Below, piece by piece: positions 51,770 through 61,363 of a stretch of DNA of 64,000 nucleotides (its first letter is position 1; the number at the start of each line of letters is the position of its first letter). This DNA comes from JABMMZ01 sp044341025 (GTDB lineage: Bacteria > Bacteroidota > Bacteroidia > NS11-12g > UBA955), in contig JBIISM010000003.1 of assembly GCA_044341025.1 (NCBI GenBank), positions 124,001-188,000 on the forward strand, read 5' to 3'. The notes beneath the pieces were generated by a model that was not told the origin of the DNA, ran no database searches, and saw nothing but the letters and a program-made list of their open reading frames with translations. Made by a program: the position numbers and the translations under genes.

Positions 51770-53185
51770 CTATTCTTGCTCCAATTCAGCAGCAACATTG
51801 CCCATGTGCATGTGGCTCGAAAAACTTCCAAGGCGGTCTAAAATTGGATATATGCCTTGCTTCTTTTTTAATTTGTAAGCCAATATATACAATATGGCCT
51901 CGGTGCTAATTAAAATTGTTTTCTTAATGTCTGTGTTCCAATTGATATAAGAAACAAATGAGTTGTATAAATCGCTAAAGTGATTTGAGACCAAAATATA
52001 ACTTACTTTCTTGTATCCCTCTTTGCTCAATGACTTTAAATTATCTGAAATATACTCCTTAACAATTCTGCGGTCGTTTTCTTTTTGGAAATCTGCACTG
52101 CTTGGATGGGCATCCAATACGATGGCAATATTTTCTTCGCGAAACTTAAGCACCGCATAGGCATTTTTTTCTTTGTTTTGATCCAATACCTCAACCTGAA
52201 AATCCAATTGTGAAAATGCTTCTAAAACCAAGGCTGAAAAACTATTCTCTGCATCATCTTGAACATACCCATTACTTAACAAGCGGCTTAAGCGGGGCAT
52301 TAAATATTCTTGGTAATTTATGAGATCCTTGCTCGCCATTGCATGGTCAATTTGCACTTGACTTCTCTCCTCGAGCTCAGCATCTTGAGGAGTCTCTGCG
52401 TTTGCAGATAGAACTGTAATTGCTTCTTTTACAAGGGCTTTTATAGGCCCAGCCTTTGGGCTCGGGATTAATTCTGCGACGTAAGACAAGGCCTCAGGTT
52501 TAAATTTGAAATTCCATAAAGCATGCTCAAGTTCCCAATAACTTACCTCTCTACCAGCTATTTCTTCAATAATGCCTTTAACTTGGTTGTATACCGATAA
52601 ATAAGCCTCATAAGTTGCCTTTTGGGTTTTTTGCTCTTCCCATACATCCAACTCCTTGAACGAACTGATTAAATTTGGGTATAAAATTGGCCATTTTTTA
52701 TAGTTGCTAATTTGCCAAAAATAGGACAAGAAAAAACCAACCGATCCAGGATATGGCGCATTGTGTTTGTCTTTCGATTTGGTGTAAATGGCAATTGTCA
52801 TTTTTTCCAAAGTTTCTATTTTGCTTAAGGCCTCTCTTAAATTTTTAGGCTCTGTTATAAGTTCTTTTAAAGCTGCCTCTAATTTGTCTAAACTGTTCTC
52901 GTTGTATTTAATCATTTGATTAAAATACATTTGTCCCAATTTAGCTGTGAATCCCCATAAATTATTGTGTTTGTTGTAACTGTCTAATGCCGTTCTGAAA
53001 TCGTTCACATCAAAATCACCTTTCATGAAATTATGAATGATAATTTTAACCACCTCGATGGCATACACGCGGCTGTCGTCAATATTATTGCCGCTCTGAC
53101 CCTCGGCATCCTTTTCTGTCTTTACAGTTGAAACATGCTCGTTCCAAACCTCCAGAATTTGACTCCTTAAATGTTCTTGTGACAT
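51770..53185 (-). CDS. Unknown protein with possible degenerate restriction-endonuclease-like core
   Basis: 471 residues, no signal peptide, no membrane helix. The N-terminal 250 residues are helical, with KHNAPYPGSVGFFLSYFWQI at about 141-160. The C-terminal part (about 310-440) looks like alpha/beta: helix AENSFSALVLEAFSQL, strands NAYAVLKF and NIAIVLDAH, then helix RRIVKEYISDNLKSL and strand KVSYILVSNHF. The order matches PD-(D/E)xK nucleases, but the expected Asp would be Asn and the ExK would be DAH, so catalysis is doubtful. It stands alone between the tRNA gene and an 800-bp gene-free stretch. Could also be an unrelated regulatory protein. Confidence 0.5.
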   Translation of the reverse strand: MSQEHLRSQILEVWNEHVSTVKTEKDAEGQSGNNIDDSRVYAIEVVKIIIHNFMKGDFDVNDFRTALDSYNKHNNLWGFTAKLGQMYFNQMIKYNENSLDKLEAALKELITEPKNLREALSKIETLEKMTIAIYTKSKDKHNAPYPGSVGFFLSYFWQISNYKKWPILYPNLISSFKELDVWEEQKTQKATYEAYLSVYNQVKGIIEEIAGREVSYWELEHALWNFKFKPEALSYVAELIPSPKAGPIKALVKEAITVLSANAETPQDAELEERSQVQIDHAMASKDLINYQEYLMPRLSRLLSNGYVQDDAENSFSALVLEAFSQLDFQVEVLDQNKEKNAYAVLKFREENIAIVLDAHPSSADFQKENDRRIVKEYISDNLKSLSKEGYKKVSYILVSNHFSDLYNSFVSYINWNTDIKKTILISTEAILYILAYKLKKKQGIYPILDRLGSFSSHMHMGNVAAELEQE

Positions 53186-53982
53186 TGCTATTCCTTTTAA
53201 CAGTTACTCGTAATCAAGATAATTAAATCCTAGCTTGCCGCTATGCAGAACAGAGAAATAAAGATTGTAATAAAATAGTTGAATTGATCTGATTTTTAGC
53301 TGTTAATCCGGGCGCAATAAATGAGCCCCCCGGCATAAGACCGGCCTTGAATTGTGATTTCATTTCTTTGTGCATTTGTGTTTGTCGTTTTGGTGACCTG
53401 CATCCCTTCGGATGGAAATTATGAAGTTTGCTTTTGTTTTATTTTTACTAAAGCATAAGCTCGCCTCACTTTTTCTTCGGTGCAAAGATGATAAAAATTT
53501 TAAGTATTATATACTAATTACCCTAATTCTTATGGTATTTTTAATCCTATACCTTTAACTTACATATAAGTAGCTGATTAATTGATTGTTAACAATTTGT
53601 GTATAATGTCAAAATGAAGGAAATTGTAGTATATAGATGGTTTTTTTAGTATTATTTACTCAAAAAATATTCTTCAAAATTTGATTTAAAATATAAATTC
53701 CTGCTATTCAGGCTGATGAATCAAACAAAATAGATCAATATTAACCTGACGTATTTTCTCTACTATTTGTTTAATATTTTGGTGGGGCATGATTCCGTGT
53801 TTAAAAATAGACAATATTGAGGCCTATAATTTGATTCATAACATAGGTTTTCTCTTAATTTTATATTAACGAAGACAAAGCACTTAAAGCATTTCGCAAT
53901 ATTTATTGCCATCACTTGTGCGTCGTTTTAATGCCTATAAAATTTCTTACTTTATCATTGACATTTTAAGTAAATTTGCTTT
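53186..53982. other. 797-bp gene-free stretch
   Basis: The part next to the 51770-53185 gene (about 53300-53420) is GC-richer and can fold: CCGGG/CCCGG at 53308-53333, CATCC-CTTC-GGATG at 53401-53414 and a CCGG-CATAAGA-CCGG element near 53330-53345. It may be a structured leader of the minus-strand gene or a small RNA; no known family was recognised. The rest (53420-53950) is strongly AT-rich and shows nothing further, apart from the haemoglobin promoter at its end. Confidence 0.4.
53971..53978 (+). promoter_or_regulatory. TAnnTTTG -7 box 4 nt from the haemoglobin ATG
   Basis: TAAATTTG, then CTTT, then ATG at 53983. Implies a leaderless mRNA. Confidence 0.58.
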
Positions 53983-54360
53983 ATGAAGCCAGATATAAAA
54001 ACGGAAAAAGACATTGAAAACTGGCAAAATGCTTTTTATTCCAAACTACTTGCCGACCCTATAACTGCGCCTAAATTTGTACACCTTGACTTGCCAAAAC
54101 ATTTGCCTAGAATCGTCGAATTTTGGGCTTTTGTTTTACTTGAAAAAGAAGGTTACAAAACGAATGTATTTGAAAAACATATGTTTCTTGGTCTTGAAAA
54201 AATTCACTTTGATAAATGGCTGAAATATTTCTTTGAAACAACAAATGAATTGTTTGAAGGCCCCAATGCTGAAACAGCCAAAAATAGGGTAAAATTATTG
54301 GCCACAACATTTATGCATAAATTAAGTGGTGAATATTTCCTCTTTGATGATGTAAAGTAA
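53983..54360 (+). CDS. Group III truncated haemoglobin
   Basis: 125 residues, all-helical globin of the 2/2 type. Family-III patterns are visible: DIENWQNAFYSKLLADP (B helix with Tyr), HLPRIVEFWAFVLLEKEGY (E helix), the proximal His in FEKHMFLGLEKIHFDKWLKYF and TTNELFEGPNAETAKNRV at the C-terminus. Such proteins bind haem and are linked to oxygen or nitric-oxide handling in other bacteria. It is monocistronic and its function here is not established. Confidence 0.9.
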   Translation: MKPDIKTEKDIENWQNAFYSKLLADPITAPKFVHLDLPKHLPRIVEFWAFVLLEKEGYKTNVFEKHMFLGLEKIHFDKWLKYFFETTNELFEGPNAETAKNRVKLLATTFMHKLSGEYFLFDDVK

Positions 54361-54406
54361 AGTCATTTTGCAAAAGTTATGGCAAATAGATGTGATTGAT
54401 TTGTGT

Positions 54407-54414
54407 TATATTTG
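54407..54414 (+). promoter_or_regulatory. TAnnTTTG -7 box for the subtilase gene
   Basis: TATATTTG ending 12 nt before ATG 54427. It lies inside an upstream extension of the frame, supporting the later start. Confidence 0.55.
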
Positions 54415-54426
54415 TTCTTCATATTT

Positions 54427-56649
54427 ATGAAGATACTTTTTACCTTTCTGTTTTTTGTTTTCTTTACGGCTTTTACATTTGGCCAAACTTCTTATTCAAA
54501 TAGCAGTAAGATGGCCCTAAATCCCGACTTGAAAGACCTTACACTTATTGACGAACAAGGATTTATTCATGCCTTGGCCTATTGTTCAAGCAATTCCTGT
54601 GACTCAGAATTATTGGAAAAGGGAATAAAAATAAATGGCCATTTTGGCCCAGTAATTTCTATACAAGTAAAATTAGAGCAACTTGAATCTATCCAAAATC
54701 TTTCTTGTATTACCTATGTCGAAATTTCATCAAGAAGCAACTCTACCCATTTTAAAAATGACATAGAACGACAAACAACATCAGTAGACAAAGTGCAAAA
54801 TGGATTGAGCAATGGATTGCCAATGAATTACACTGGAAAAGGCGTGGTGGTTGGTATAGTGGATGTCGGTTTTCAATGCAACAACCCTACATTTTTCACT
54901 GCAGATGGGAAAAGAAACCGTATTGTACGCTATTGGCAACAAAGCAATAAGCAAGGTCCAGCACCAAGTGGATTTAATTATGGCACTGAACTTATAGACT
55001 CAAATACCATCATTCCCGCAAACGACCTTGATGGCTCTCATGCGACCCATGTGGCAGGCATCGCCGCGGGAAGCGGGCACACCACAACAAATTTACAATA
55101 TAGAGGTGTGGCACCAGAGGCAGAATTGGTTTTTGTTTCCATTAAATACAGCAACGACACTTTGGCCGGCTCTGCCCTAGGTGATTACGTTGTTGCAAAC
55201 CCCACTATTTTAGATGCCTATAAATACATCTTTGACTATGCAGCATCGGTTGGAAAACCGGCAGTCATTAATTTGAGTTGGGGCATGCACACAGGCCCAC
55301 ACGATGGTAAAAGTTTGTTTGATATTGCGACTGAATCATTGGTTGGCAAAGGCAAGGTATTGGTTGGTGCAAATGGAAATGAAGGCGACAACAACATGCA
55401 TTGGAATTATCAATTTAACCGTGATACAGCATCAACCATAATGATTGAAAACAATAGACAATGGAGACAAAGAGAAAGTGTTTATTCAGATTTTTGGGGC
55501 AGCAAAAACTCCAATTTTGCAATCCAAATTGAGTTTATTGATACCGCTAAAAAAAGCATAGCTAAAAGCCCATTCATCTATTCATCATCTGATAAGGTTT
55601 CTGTTTTTAAATTTAACACCGACAGCTCAGTGTTTTCGGTGGCATTTATTTGTCAAGCCAAAAACCCATTGAACCAAAAGCCAAACATAACCGTTATGGC
55701 CGACCATAAGAACCAAAGAAAGTACGCAATAATTGCCCATATAATTTCAGACAGCTCTTTGGTTCATGCATGGAATAGTGGCGCCACCCGAGAATGGACA
55801 AGTGGTTCGTTTACCAATAAATTAAATAAACTTGATTTTTCGAAGTCATATACCAATGGAAACACCAAGTACACAGCGGGCGAAAATGGTGGCAGCTCCA
55901 AAGCGGTCATTTCAGTTGGTGCTCTTGCCGCTAGAAGTGCCTTCAGAAATGTTAAAGGTGTTTGGGTAAACGATTCAGGATACGTGGTTCCGGTTAACAT
56001 CACCCGTTTTTCGAGCAAAGGCCCAAGTGTGGATGGTCGCATAAAACCCAATATTTCAGCACCAGGTTTTTATGTGCCTTCCGCGATAAACAACAAACAA
56101 TTTAGTGGCTGGATGCTCGATAAAACCTTATTAAAATCAGTGTTTAGAAATGATACACAATATTGGTCCGTTTCCAGTGGTACCTCTATGGCAGCACCTC
56201 ATGTAACTGGTATTGTTGCTCTGATTTTACAAGCCAATCCTAATCTTACAGCCGCTCAAGTGAAAACCATTTTAGAAACAACTGCAACGGTTGATCAAAA
56301 CACTGGCGCAGTTCCTAACAACAGTTATGGGTATGGAAAGGTTAATGCATACAATGCAGTTTTAATGGCCCTGCAATACGCAGGAATAAATGCTTTAAAC
56401 AAAGGCAACAATTTGACCGTTTACCCAAACCCATTCGATTGCGAATTGAATATTGTATTGCCTGTTATTTCAAACTCTGCCAAGATTGAAATTTTTAGCT
56501 TAGATGGAAAATTAGTCAAATCCAGTCATTTAGATCCTCAACAATCCACCGACTTAACGATTCAAACCTCTGACCTAGAAAAAGGGATTTACATTTTGAA
56601 ATTCACGAATGGTGGAGAAATATTCATTTTGAAATTAGTCAAAAACTAA
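54427..56649 (+). CDS. Secreted S8 subtilisin-like serine protease with T9SS type A domain
   Basis: 740 residues from ATG 54427. Signal peptide KILFTFLFFVFFTAFTFGQ. An N-terminal region of about 90 residues may be a propeptide (INGHFGPVISIQVKLEQLES). The catalytic domain has Asp in GIVDVGFQ (about 143), His in DGSHATHVAGIAAGSG and Ser in SSGTSMAAPHVTGIVAL, the complete triad. A large insert of about 230 residues sits between His and Ser, with NLSWGMHTGP as the oxyanion region. The C-terminal 75 residues are a type A sorting signal (LTVYPNPFDCELNIVL, EKGIYILKFTNGG). It should be exported through the type IX system and act outside the cell. Confidence 0.93.
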   Translation: MKILFTFLFFVFFTAFTFGQTSYSNSSKMALNPDLKDLTLIDEQGFIHALAYCSSNSCDSELLEKGIKINGHFGPVISIQVKLEQLESIQNLSCITYVEISSRSNSTHFKNDIERQTTSVDKVQNGLSNGLPMNYTGKGVVVGIVDVGFQCNNPTFFTADGKRNRIVRYWQQSNKQGPAPSGFNYGTELIDSNTIIPANDLDGSHATHVAGIAAGSGHTTTNLQYRGVAPEAELVFVSIKYSNDTLAGSALGDYVVANPTILDAYKYIFDYAASVGKPAVINLSWGMHTGPHDGKSLFDIATESLVGKGKVLVGANGNEGDNNMHWNYQFNRDTASTIMIENNRQWRQRESVYSDFWGSKNSNFAIQIEFIDTAKKSIAKSPFIYSSSDKVSVFKFNTDSSVFSVAFICQAKNPLNQKPNITVMADHKNQRKYAIIAHIISDSSLVHAWNSGATREWTSGSFTNKLNKLDFSKSYTNGNTKYTAGENGGSSKAVISVGALAARSAFRNVKGVWVNDSGYVVPVNITRFSSKGPSVDGRIKPNISAPGFYVPSAINNKQFSGWMLDKTLLKSVFRNDTQYWSVSSGTSMAAPHVTGIVALILQANPNLTAAQVKTILETTATVDQNTGAVPNNSYGYGKVNAYNAVLMALQYAGINALNKGNNLTVYPNPFDCELNIVLPVISNSAKIEIFSLDGKLVKSSHLDPQQSTDLTIQTSDLEKGIYILKFTNGGEIFILKLVKN

Positions 56650-56677
56650 GGTTTTAACTAATCTTGCAGATTCAATC

Positions 56678-57724
56678 ATGAGTTCAGAAATAACCTTTTT
56701 TACCCTCTTCATAGGCTTTATAATGATCGTTTTAGCCCTTGACCTTGGCGTGTTTTCAAAATCAAATAAAGCGGTCACATTTAAAAATGCCCTTTCCTGG
56801 ACAAGTGTTTGGGTGAGTTTCGCCATCATGTTCTTCTTGTTATTAAAACAATATGGGCATTTAATTCATGGCATCATGAGCCAAGATCAATTAATTGCTT
56901 TAGCCAAAAACTATCAACCCGATATGGATTTCAGCAAAGGTGATTTTGCTTCTGAAATTATCCGATACAATGACCGAATTTCTCTCGATTTCCTCACAGG
57001 TTACTTTATTGAATATTCTTTATCGGTTGATAATCTATTTGTAATATTATTAATATTTTCTTCCTTTTCAGTTCCACCAGTATACTATAAAAAAGTATTG
57101 TTTTGGGGCGTTCTAGGCGCAATTGTTTTGAGAATGTTGTTTATTTTTTCAGGCTCAATGTTAATCGCCCAATTCCATTGGATTCTATACATATTTGGTG
57201 CGTTCTTAGTGTTTTCAGGATTAAAAATACTATGGATAAAAGATGAAGATGAAAAAATGGACACAGAAAAACATCCAATGGTAAGATTAGCTTCCAAATA
57301 TTTTTCTGTGCATCCAGAATATGTTAAAGGGAAATTTTTCTTCAAAGAAAATGGAAAGAGATTTATAACCCCTTTATTTTTGGTTTTGCTTGTTGTTGAA
57401 TTTAGTGACTTGGTATTTGCCGTCGACAGTGTGCCAGCAATTTTCTCCATAACCAAAGACCCGTACATTGTATTCTTTTCTAATATTTTCGCAATCATGG
57501 GACTCAGAAGTTTGTTCTTCTTATTAAGCAACATCATGCACTTATTCTCCTATTTGAAATATGGTTTAGGTGTATTATTGGCATTTATAGGTGTCAAAAT
57601 GCTGTTCGAACATTGGTTTGCATCCATTGGATTTAACAATCTAATTTCATTGTTTATTATTTTAGGTATACTTTCAGGCAGCATTCTTCTTAGTTTGATA
57701 TTTCCAAAGAAAACCATTGATTAG
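56678..57724 (+). CDS. TerC-family membrane protein (Alx-like)
   Basis: 348 residues with about nine transmembrane helices. Family-defining blocks are ALDLGVF (about 22-28), YFIEYSLSVDNLFVILLIF, LFWGVLGAIVLRMLFIF and VVEFSDLVFAVDSVPAIFSI, the last with the acidic residues thought to coordinate a cation. It matches E. coli Alx/TerC-like proteins, which are linked to manganese handling and pH response. It lies 28 bp after the subtilase gene but may be independently transcribed. Confidence 0.92.
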   Translation: MSSEITFFTLFIGFIMIVLALDLGVFSKSNKAVTFKNALSWTSVWVSFAIMFFLLLKQYGHLIHGIMSQDQLIALAKNYQPDMDFSKGDFASEIIRYNDRISLDFLTGYFIEYSLSVDNLFVILLIFSSFSVPPVYYKKVLFWGVLGAIVLRMLFIFSGSMLIAQFHWILYIFGAFLVFSGLKILWIKDEDEKMDTEKHPMVRLASKYFSVHPEYVKGKFFFKENGKRFITPLFLVLLVVEFSDLVFAVDSVPAIFSITKDPYIVFFSNIFAIMGLRSLFFLLSNIMHLFSYLKYGLGVLLAFIGVKMLFEHWFASIGFNNLISLFIILGILSGSILLSLIFPKKTID

Positions 57725-57755
57725 TGGCCACAAATAGGCCAATCATCGATTTTGT

Positions 57756-59066
57756 TTGGTGCATTCACTTTTTCGATTTATTCTTGAGCAACCTTTGAAA
57801 ACCAGCTTATATATTCGCCTATTTTATGAAAGCTTAGCCATGGCATTTCAGTCATTGGTGAGCAATAAATTGCGCTCCTTACTTTCCGTTTTAGGCATTA
57901 CCATTGGCATATTTTCTATTGTCTTGGTATTTACGCTTGTTGATTCCTTAGAGTCTAACATTAAAAAAAGCATACAGTCGCTGGGTAAAAATGTTATTTA
58001 CATTGATAAATGGCAATGGATGGGTGGCAATGGTGATTATCCTTGGTGGAAATTCATGAACCGTCCTGATGCAACTTTAAGTGAAGCAAGAGCGCTCAAA
58101 GACCAGCCTGTGGCCGCTTTGGCTGATGCCATATCATTTACCAGTTCAGCCAGCACCACAGTGAGAATAGGCGATAAATTTTTAGAAAATGTCAATATAG
58201 CTGGTCACACATTTGAATTTAGCAAGATTGAAACCCTAGAAATTACAGAAGGTCGCTTTTTAAATGAATTTGAAGACAACAATGGCCGTGCAGTTGCCAT
58301 CATTGGGCACAATGTTGCATCGGGTCTTTTCGGCAAAGCAACAGGGTTGGTGGGTAAGAAAATGACCTTCTACGGCAAACAAGTTGAAATCATTGGGGTA
58401 TTCAAAAACCAAGGAGACAATTTAGTCAATATTGACTTTGATGATAAAATTGTGGTCCCGATTAAGTTTCTTCAATACATAGACAACAATTTAAAAGGTT
58501 CTAATATCATTGTAAAAGCCAAAGACAAAATTGGCGTTGATGCTATTTATGAAGAGTTGCGTGGGAGCATGCGCAGCATAAGACGCTTAAAGCCGGCAGA
58601 AGACGATAATTTTACCTTAAATAAAATTTCATTCCTAAGTGATACCATTGGCGAGTTCTTTAAGATTGTTAACTTGTTTGGTTTAATCATTGGCCTATTC
58701 TCTTTATTGGTTGGAGGCTTTGGTGTTGCTAATATTATGTTTGTTTCTGTAAAGGAAAGAACCAATATCATTGGTATTCAAAAGGCTTTGGGAGCACGCA
58801 ATGAATTTATCTTATTAAACTTCCTAACTGAAGCGGTTGTGCTAAGTGTACTTGGAGGCTTAATTGGCATATTAATTACCTGGGGGATCGCTGGAATTAG
58901 CAATTCGATTTTGGCCAATTCTGACAACTCGTTTAGATTAATGATGACCTGGGCAAATGTTGGAAAAGGCATTATGTTTGCTTCCATTATTGGGATTTTA
59001 GCAGGTTTAATACCAGCCTATAGGGCCAGCAAATTGGTTCCCGTGGAAGCAATTAGAAGCAAATAA
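57756..59066 (+). CDS. ABC transporter permease (MacB/FtsX type)
   Basis: 436 residues. One N-terminal helix after SNKLRSLLSVLGITIGIFSI, a large periplasmic MacB-type core (about 75-290, with NVNIAGHTFEF and GKQVEIIGVFKN), and three C-terminal helices including LIIGLFSLLVGGFGVANIMF and the conserved block VKERTNIIGIQKALGARNEF. It ends RASKLVPVEAIRSK, as usual. No ATPase gene is adjacent; the ftsE-like gene at 37562 is far away. The GTG at 57756 opens the frame; TTG 57792 gives a shorter alternative with the same first helix. Likely part of a mechanotransmission-type or peptide/lipoprotein exporter. Confidence 0.88.
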   Translation: MVHSLFRFILEQPLKTSLYIRLFYESLAMAFQSLVSNKLRSLLSVLGITIGIFSIVLVFTLVDSLESNIKKSIQSLGKNVIYIDKWQWMGGNGDYPWWKFMNRPDATLSEARALKDQPVAALADAISFTSSASTTVRIGDKFLENVNIAGHTFEFSKIETLEITEGRFLNEFEDNNGRAVAIIGHNVASGLFGKATGLVGKKMTFYGKQVEIIGVFKNQGDNLVNIDFDDKIVVPIKFLQYIDNNLKGSNIIVKAKDKIGVDAIYEELRGSMRSIRRLKPAEDDNFTLNKISFLSDTIGEFFKIVNLFGLIIGLFSLLVGGFGVANIMFVSVKERTNIIGIQKALGARNEFILLNFLTEAVVLSVLGGLIGILITWGIAGISNSILANSDNSFRLMMTWANVGKGIMFASIIGILAGLIPAYRASKLVPVEAIRSK

Positions 59067-59095
59067 AAACACCATACAATTTTCATCGTATGGTG
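59064..59095 (-). terminator. Terminator of the transaldolase-family gene
   Basis: Stem CACCATAC (59070-59077) with GTATGGTG (59088-59095), 10-nt loop; on the minus strand it is followed by a T-rich run. No T-run follows on the plus strand. Confidence 0.72.
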
Positions 59096-59119
59096 CTCTA
59101 AAAAATATTACAATAAATA

Positions 59120-59779
59120 TTATCCGTTTGCCTTTTTGTGGTCAGCTAAAAACTTAGCCAATCCAATATCGGTCAATGGGTGGTTTAACAAACCTAAAAT
59201 TGCATCTAAAGGACATGTCACAACGTTAGCGCCATTCTCTGCAGCTTTAACAATATGCAAAGGGTTTCTAACCGATGCAGCTAAAATTTGAGTCTCATAG
59301 CCTTGTAAAGTGTAAATATGGGCAATTTGAGCAATTAAATCCATGCCGTCCCAACTAATATCATCTACGCGGCCAATAAATGGAGATAAATAGGTTGCAC
59401 CTGCCTTAGCTGCTAATATTGCCTGACCAGCCGAAAACACCAAGGTGCAATTGGTTCTAATGCCATTGGCAGTAAACCAGCTGATGGCTTTGATACCATC
59501 TTTAATCATTGGCACTTTTACCACAATATTTGGATCGATGGCTGCAAGCTTTTTGCCTTCTTCTATCATTCCCTCAAAATCAGTTGAAATTACTTCCGCA
59601 CTTACATCACCTTTTCCTACTATATCACAAATAGCTTTGTAATGTTTCATCACATTCTCAGTGCCTGTGATGCCTTCCTTTGCCATTAAAGACGGGTTAG
59701 TGGTTACACCATCAAGAATTCCAAGGTCTTTGGCTTCTTTTATTTGATTTAGATTCGCTGTATCGATAAAGAATTTCAT
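59120..59779 (-). CDS. fsa: Fructose-6-phosphate aldolase / small transaldolase
   Basis: 219 residues, class of short transaldolases. It opens MKFFIDTANLNQIKEA, then DGVTTNPSLMAKEG, EVISTDFEG, IVVKVPMI with the Schiff-base Lys (about 87), TNCTLVFSAGQAILAAKAGA and SPFIGRVDDI. Such proteins are either fructose-6-phosphate aldolases or transaldolases; sequence alone does not settle which, so the symbol is tentative. A -7 box ends 4 nt before the ATG. Confidence 0.88.
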   Translation of the reverse strand: MKFFIDTANLNQIKEAKDLGILDGVTTNPSLMAKEGITGTENVMKHYKAICDIVGKGDVSAEVISTDFEGMIEEGKKLAAIDPNIVVKVPMIKDGIKAISWFTANGIRTNCTLVFSAGQAILAAKAGATYLSPFIGRVDDISWDGMDLIAQIAHIYTLQGYETQILAASVRNPLHIVKAAENGANVVTCPLDAILGLLNHPLTDIGLAKFLADHKKANG

Positions 59780-59783
59780 ATTG

Positions 59784-59791
59784 CAAAATTA
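59784..59791 (-). promoter_or_regulatory. TAnnTTTG -7 box 4 nt from the fsa ATG
   Basis: Minus strand TAATTTTG, then CAAT, then ATG. Implies a leaderless mRNA. Confidence 0.6.
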
Positions 59792-59873
59792 GTTCAGACC
59801 CTTATGGATAAAGGCACAAGTTTTACACAGAAATAACCTCAGATTGGTTTTTTTTGTCTTACTTTGCCATTAA

Positions 59874-61358
59874 ATGAACCATTTGAATTGTTTTGTGATA
59901 GAGGCGATTGCTAAACAGCTGCAAATAAAAACAAAGAATTCAGTGGTTTTAGACTGTTTTAGCAACAGCCCTGATGAGATCATTTTTATCTTAGATACAG
60001 GCAGTTTAAAATGCTTGTTCTTCCAAGCTGAAATATATTTTTCATTTGATGACACCGATAGTTCTAAAAGCAGATTGTTCAAACCTCAGTTTACAGAAAT
60101 AATCGAATCGCACATCCTAAATATCCAAGCCCATCAATTTGAAAGAAGTTTTCAAATGGCCTTTGATACTGGTTTCACTCTGGTTTTTAAGTGCCATGGC
60201 AGAAAATCAAATATTTTATTGTTTGACAAATCAGATTACAGCGACATGTTTAGAAAAAATCTGGAAAATGATTCATTAATAAAGCTTGATTCATTTCAAG
60301 ATAGAGCTCCCGCGTTTTTAGAAAATGGATTTGCTTTTACTATAGATAATTTAAAAAAAACTTGCCCATTTTTACCGATAGAAATTTATGAGCATTTGAA
60401 TCAAAATTTCACCATGTCTCAGTTGCAAGAAAAGATAAATGAATTTCAAAATATTTATGCTTTTGATTATGACCTTGCAGGCGAACTAAGTCCAGTATAC
60501 AACCGCACAACTTTGTTTGAAGATATCAGTAAATTCTCAAGACAAAGCATAAAATCTAAACGGTACTTAGGTCTAAGCTCTGAACTAAATGAAGACCTCT
60601 TAAAAAAAATCAATGAAAAGAAACTGTTTATAGAATCTAATAAAACAGCACTGAAAAACATCTCTGAAAAAAGAAGCGATGAAGAACTAGGAAATATTAT
60701 TTTGGCCAACCTTCATTTAATTCCGGAGGCCAGTAAAAAAGTTCAAGTCTTAGATATCTATAACAATCAAAACATTGAAATTAAATTAGATGATCAATTG
60801 TCTGCCGTTGACAATGCTTCTAAATATTTCAAAAAAGCCAAAGGTGTCCCGCATACCATCCGTTTACTTACCCAGAAAATTGAACGGGCTGAGGGTGTTT
60901 TAAAGGAATTAGAAATTAAATATGGGCTTCTTGCTCAAAGCAAAGAATGGAAGGACTTAAAACCATTAATTAAAGTTATTTCTAAAAATGAAAATGAAGC
61001 AGAATTGCCCTACCGAAAGTTTAACGAACAAGGCTTTGAAATTTTAGTGGGTAAAAATGCGGAAAGCAACGAAAAAATTTTAAACTACTACAGCGACAAG
61101 GACGATGTTTGGTTGCATGCAAAAGATGTTAGTGGCAGCCATGTTTTGGTAAAATGCGCTAAGAACAAAAAGTTGCCTGAGTCAGTTCTATCTAGGGCAG
61201 CATCTTTGGCTGCGTATTATTCAAAAAACAGAAACCAAAGTCTTGCCACTGTTACCTACACATTAAGGAAGTATGTGAGAAAAATCAAGGGTGCCGAAAA
61301 AGGCAAAGTGAGCTTGAGCCAAGAAGAAACTTTATTGGTCAAGCCAGGTTTAAATTGA
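59874..61358 (+). CDS. NFACT-family RNA-binding protein (RqcH/FbpA-like)
   Basis: 494 residues. NFACT-N domain at about 1-190 (NSVVLDCFSNSPDEIIF, FDTGFTLVFKCHGRKSNILL), a coiled-coil middle (about 230-350), and the C-terminal NFACT-R RNA-binding domain with the signature DDVWLHAKDVSGSHVLVK (about 404-421), followed by YTLRKYVRKIKGAEKGKV. RqcH relatives add alanine tails to stalled nascent chains on the 50S subunit. This protein is shorter than Bacillus RqcH and lacks part of the middle domain, so direct equivalence is uncertain. It ends 5 bp from the convergent AsmA-like gene. Confidence 0.85.
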   Translation: MNHLNCFVIEAIAKQLQIKTKNSVVLDCFSNSPDEIIFILDTGSLKCLFFQAEIYFSFDDTDSSKSRLFKPQFTEIIESHILNIQAHQFERSFQMAFDTGFTLVFKCHGRKSNILLFDKSDYSDMFRKNLENDSLIKLDSFQDRAPAFLENGFAFTIDNLKKTCPFLPIEIYEHLNQNFTMSQLQEKINEFQNIYAFDYDLAGELSPVYNRTTLFEDISKFSRQSIKSKRYLGLSSELNEDLLKKINEKKLFIESNKTALKNISEKRSDEELGNIILANLHLIPEASKKVQVLDIYNNQNIEIKLDDQLSAVDNASKYFKKAKGVPHTIRLLTQKIERAEGVLKELEIKYGLLAQSKEWKDLKPLIKVISKNENEAELPYRKFNEQGFEILVGKNAESNEKILNYYSDKDDVWLHAKDVSGSHVLVKCAKNKKLPESVLSRAASLAAYYSKNRNQSLATVTYTLRKYVRKIKGAEKGKVSLSQEETLLVKPGLN

Positions 61359-61363
61359 TCTAA

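Noticed and set aside
53186..53480. 6S RNA, tmRNA or a known riboswitch
   Set aside because: None of the conserved sequence blocks of these RNA families could be found; only short generic stems are present.
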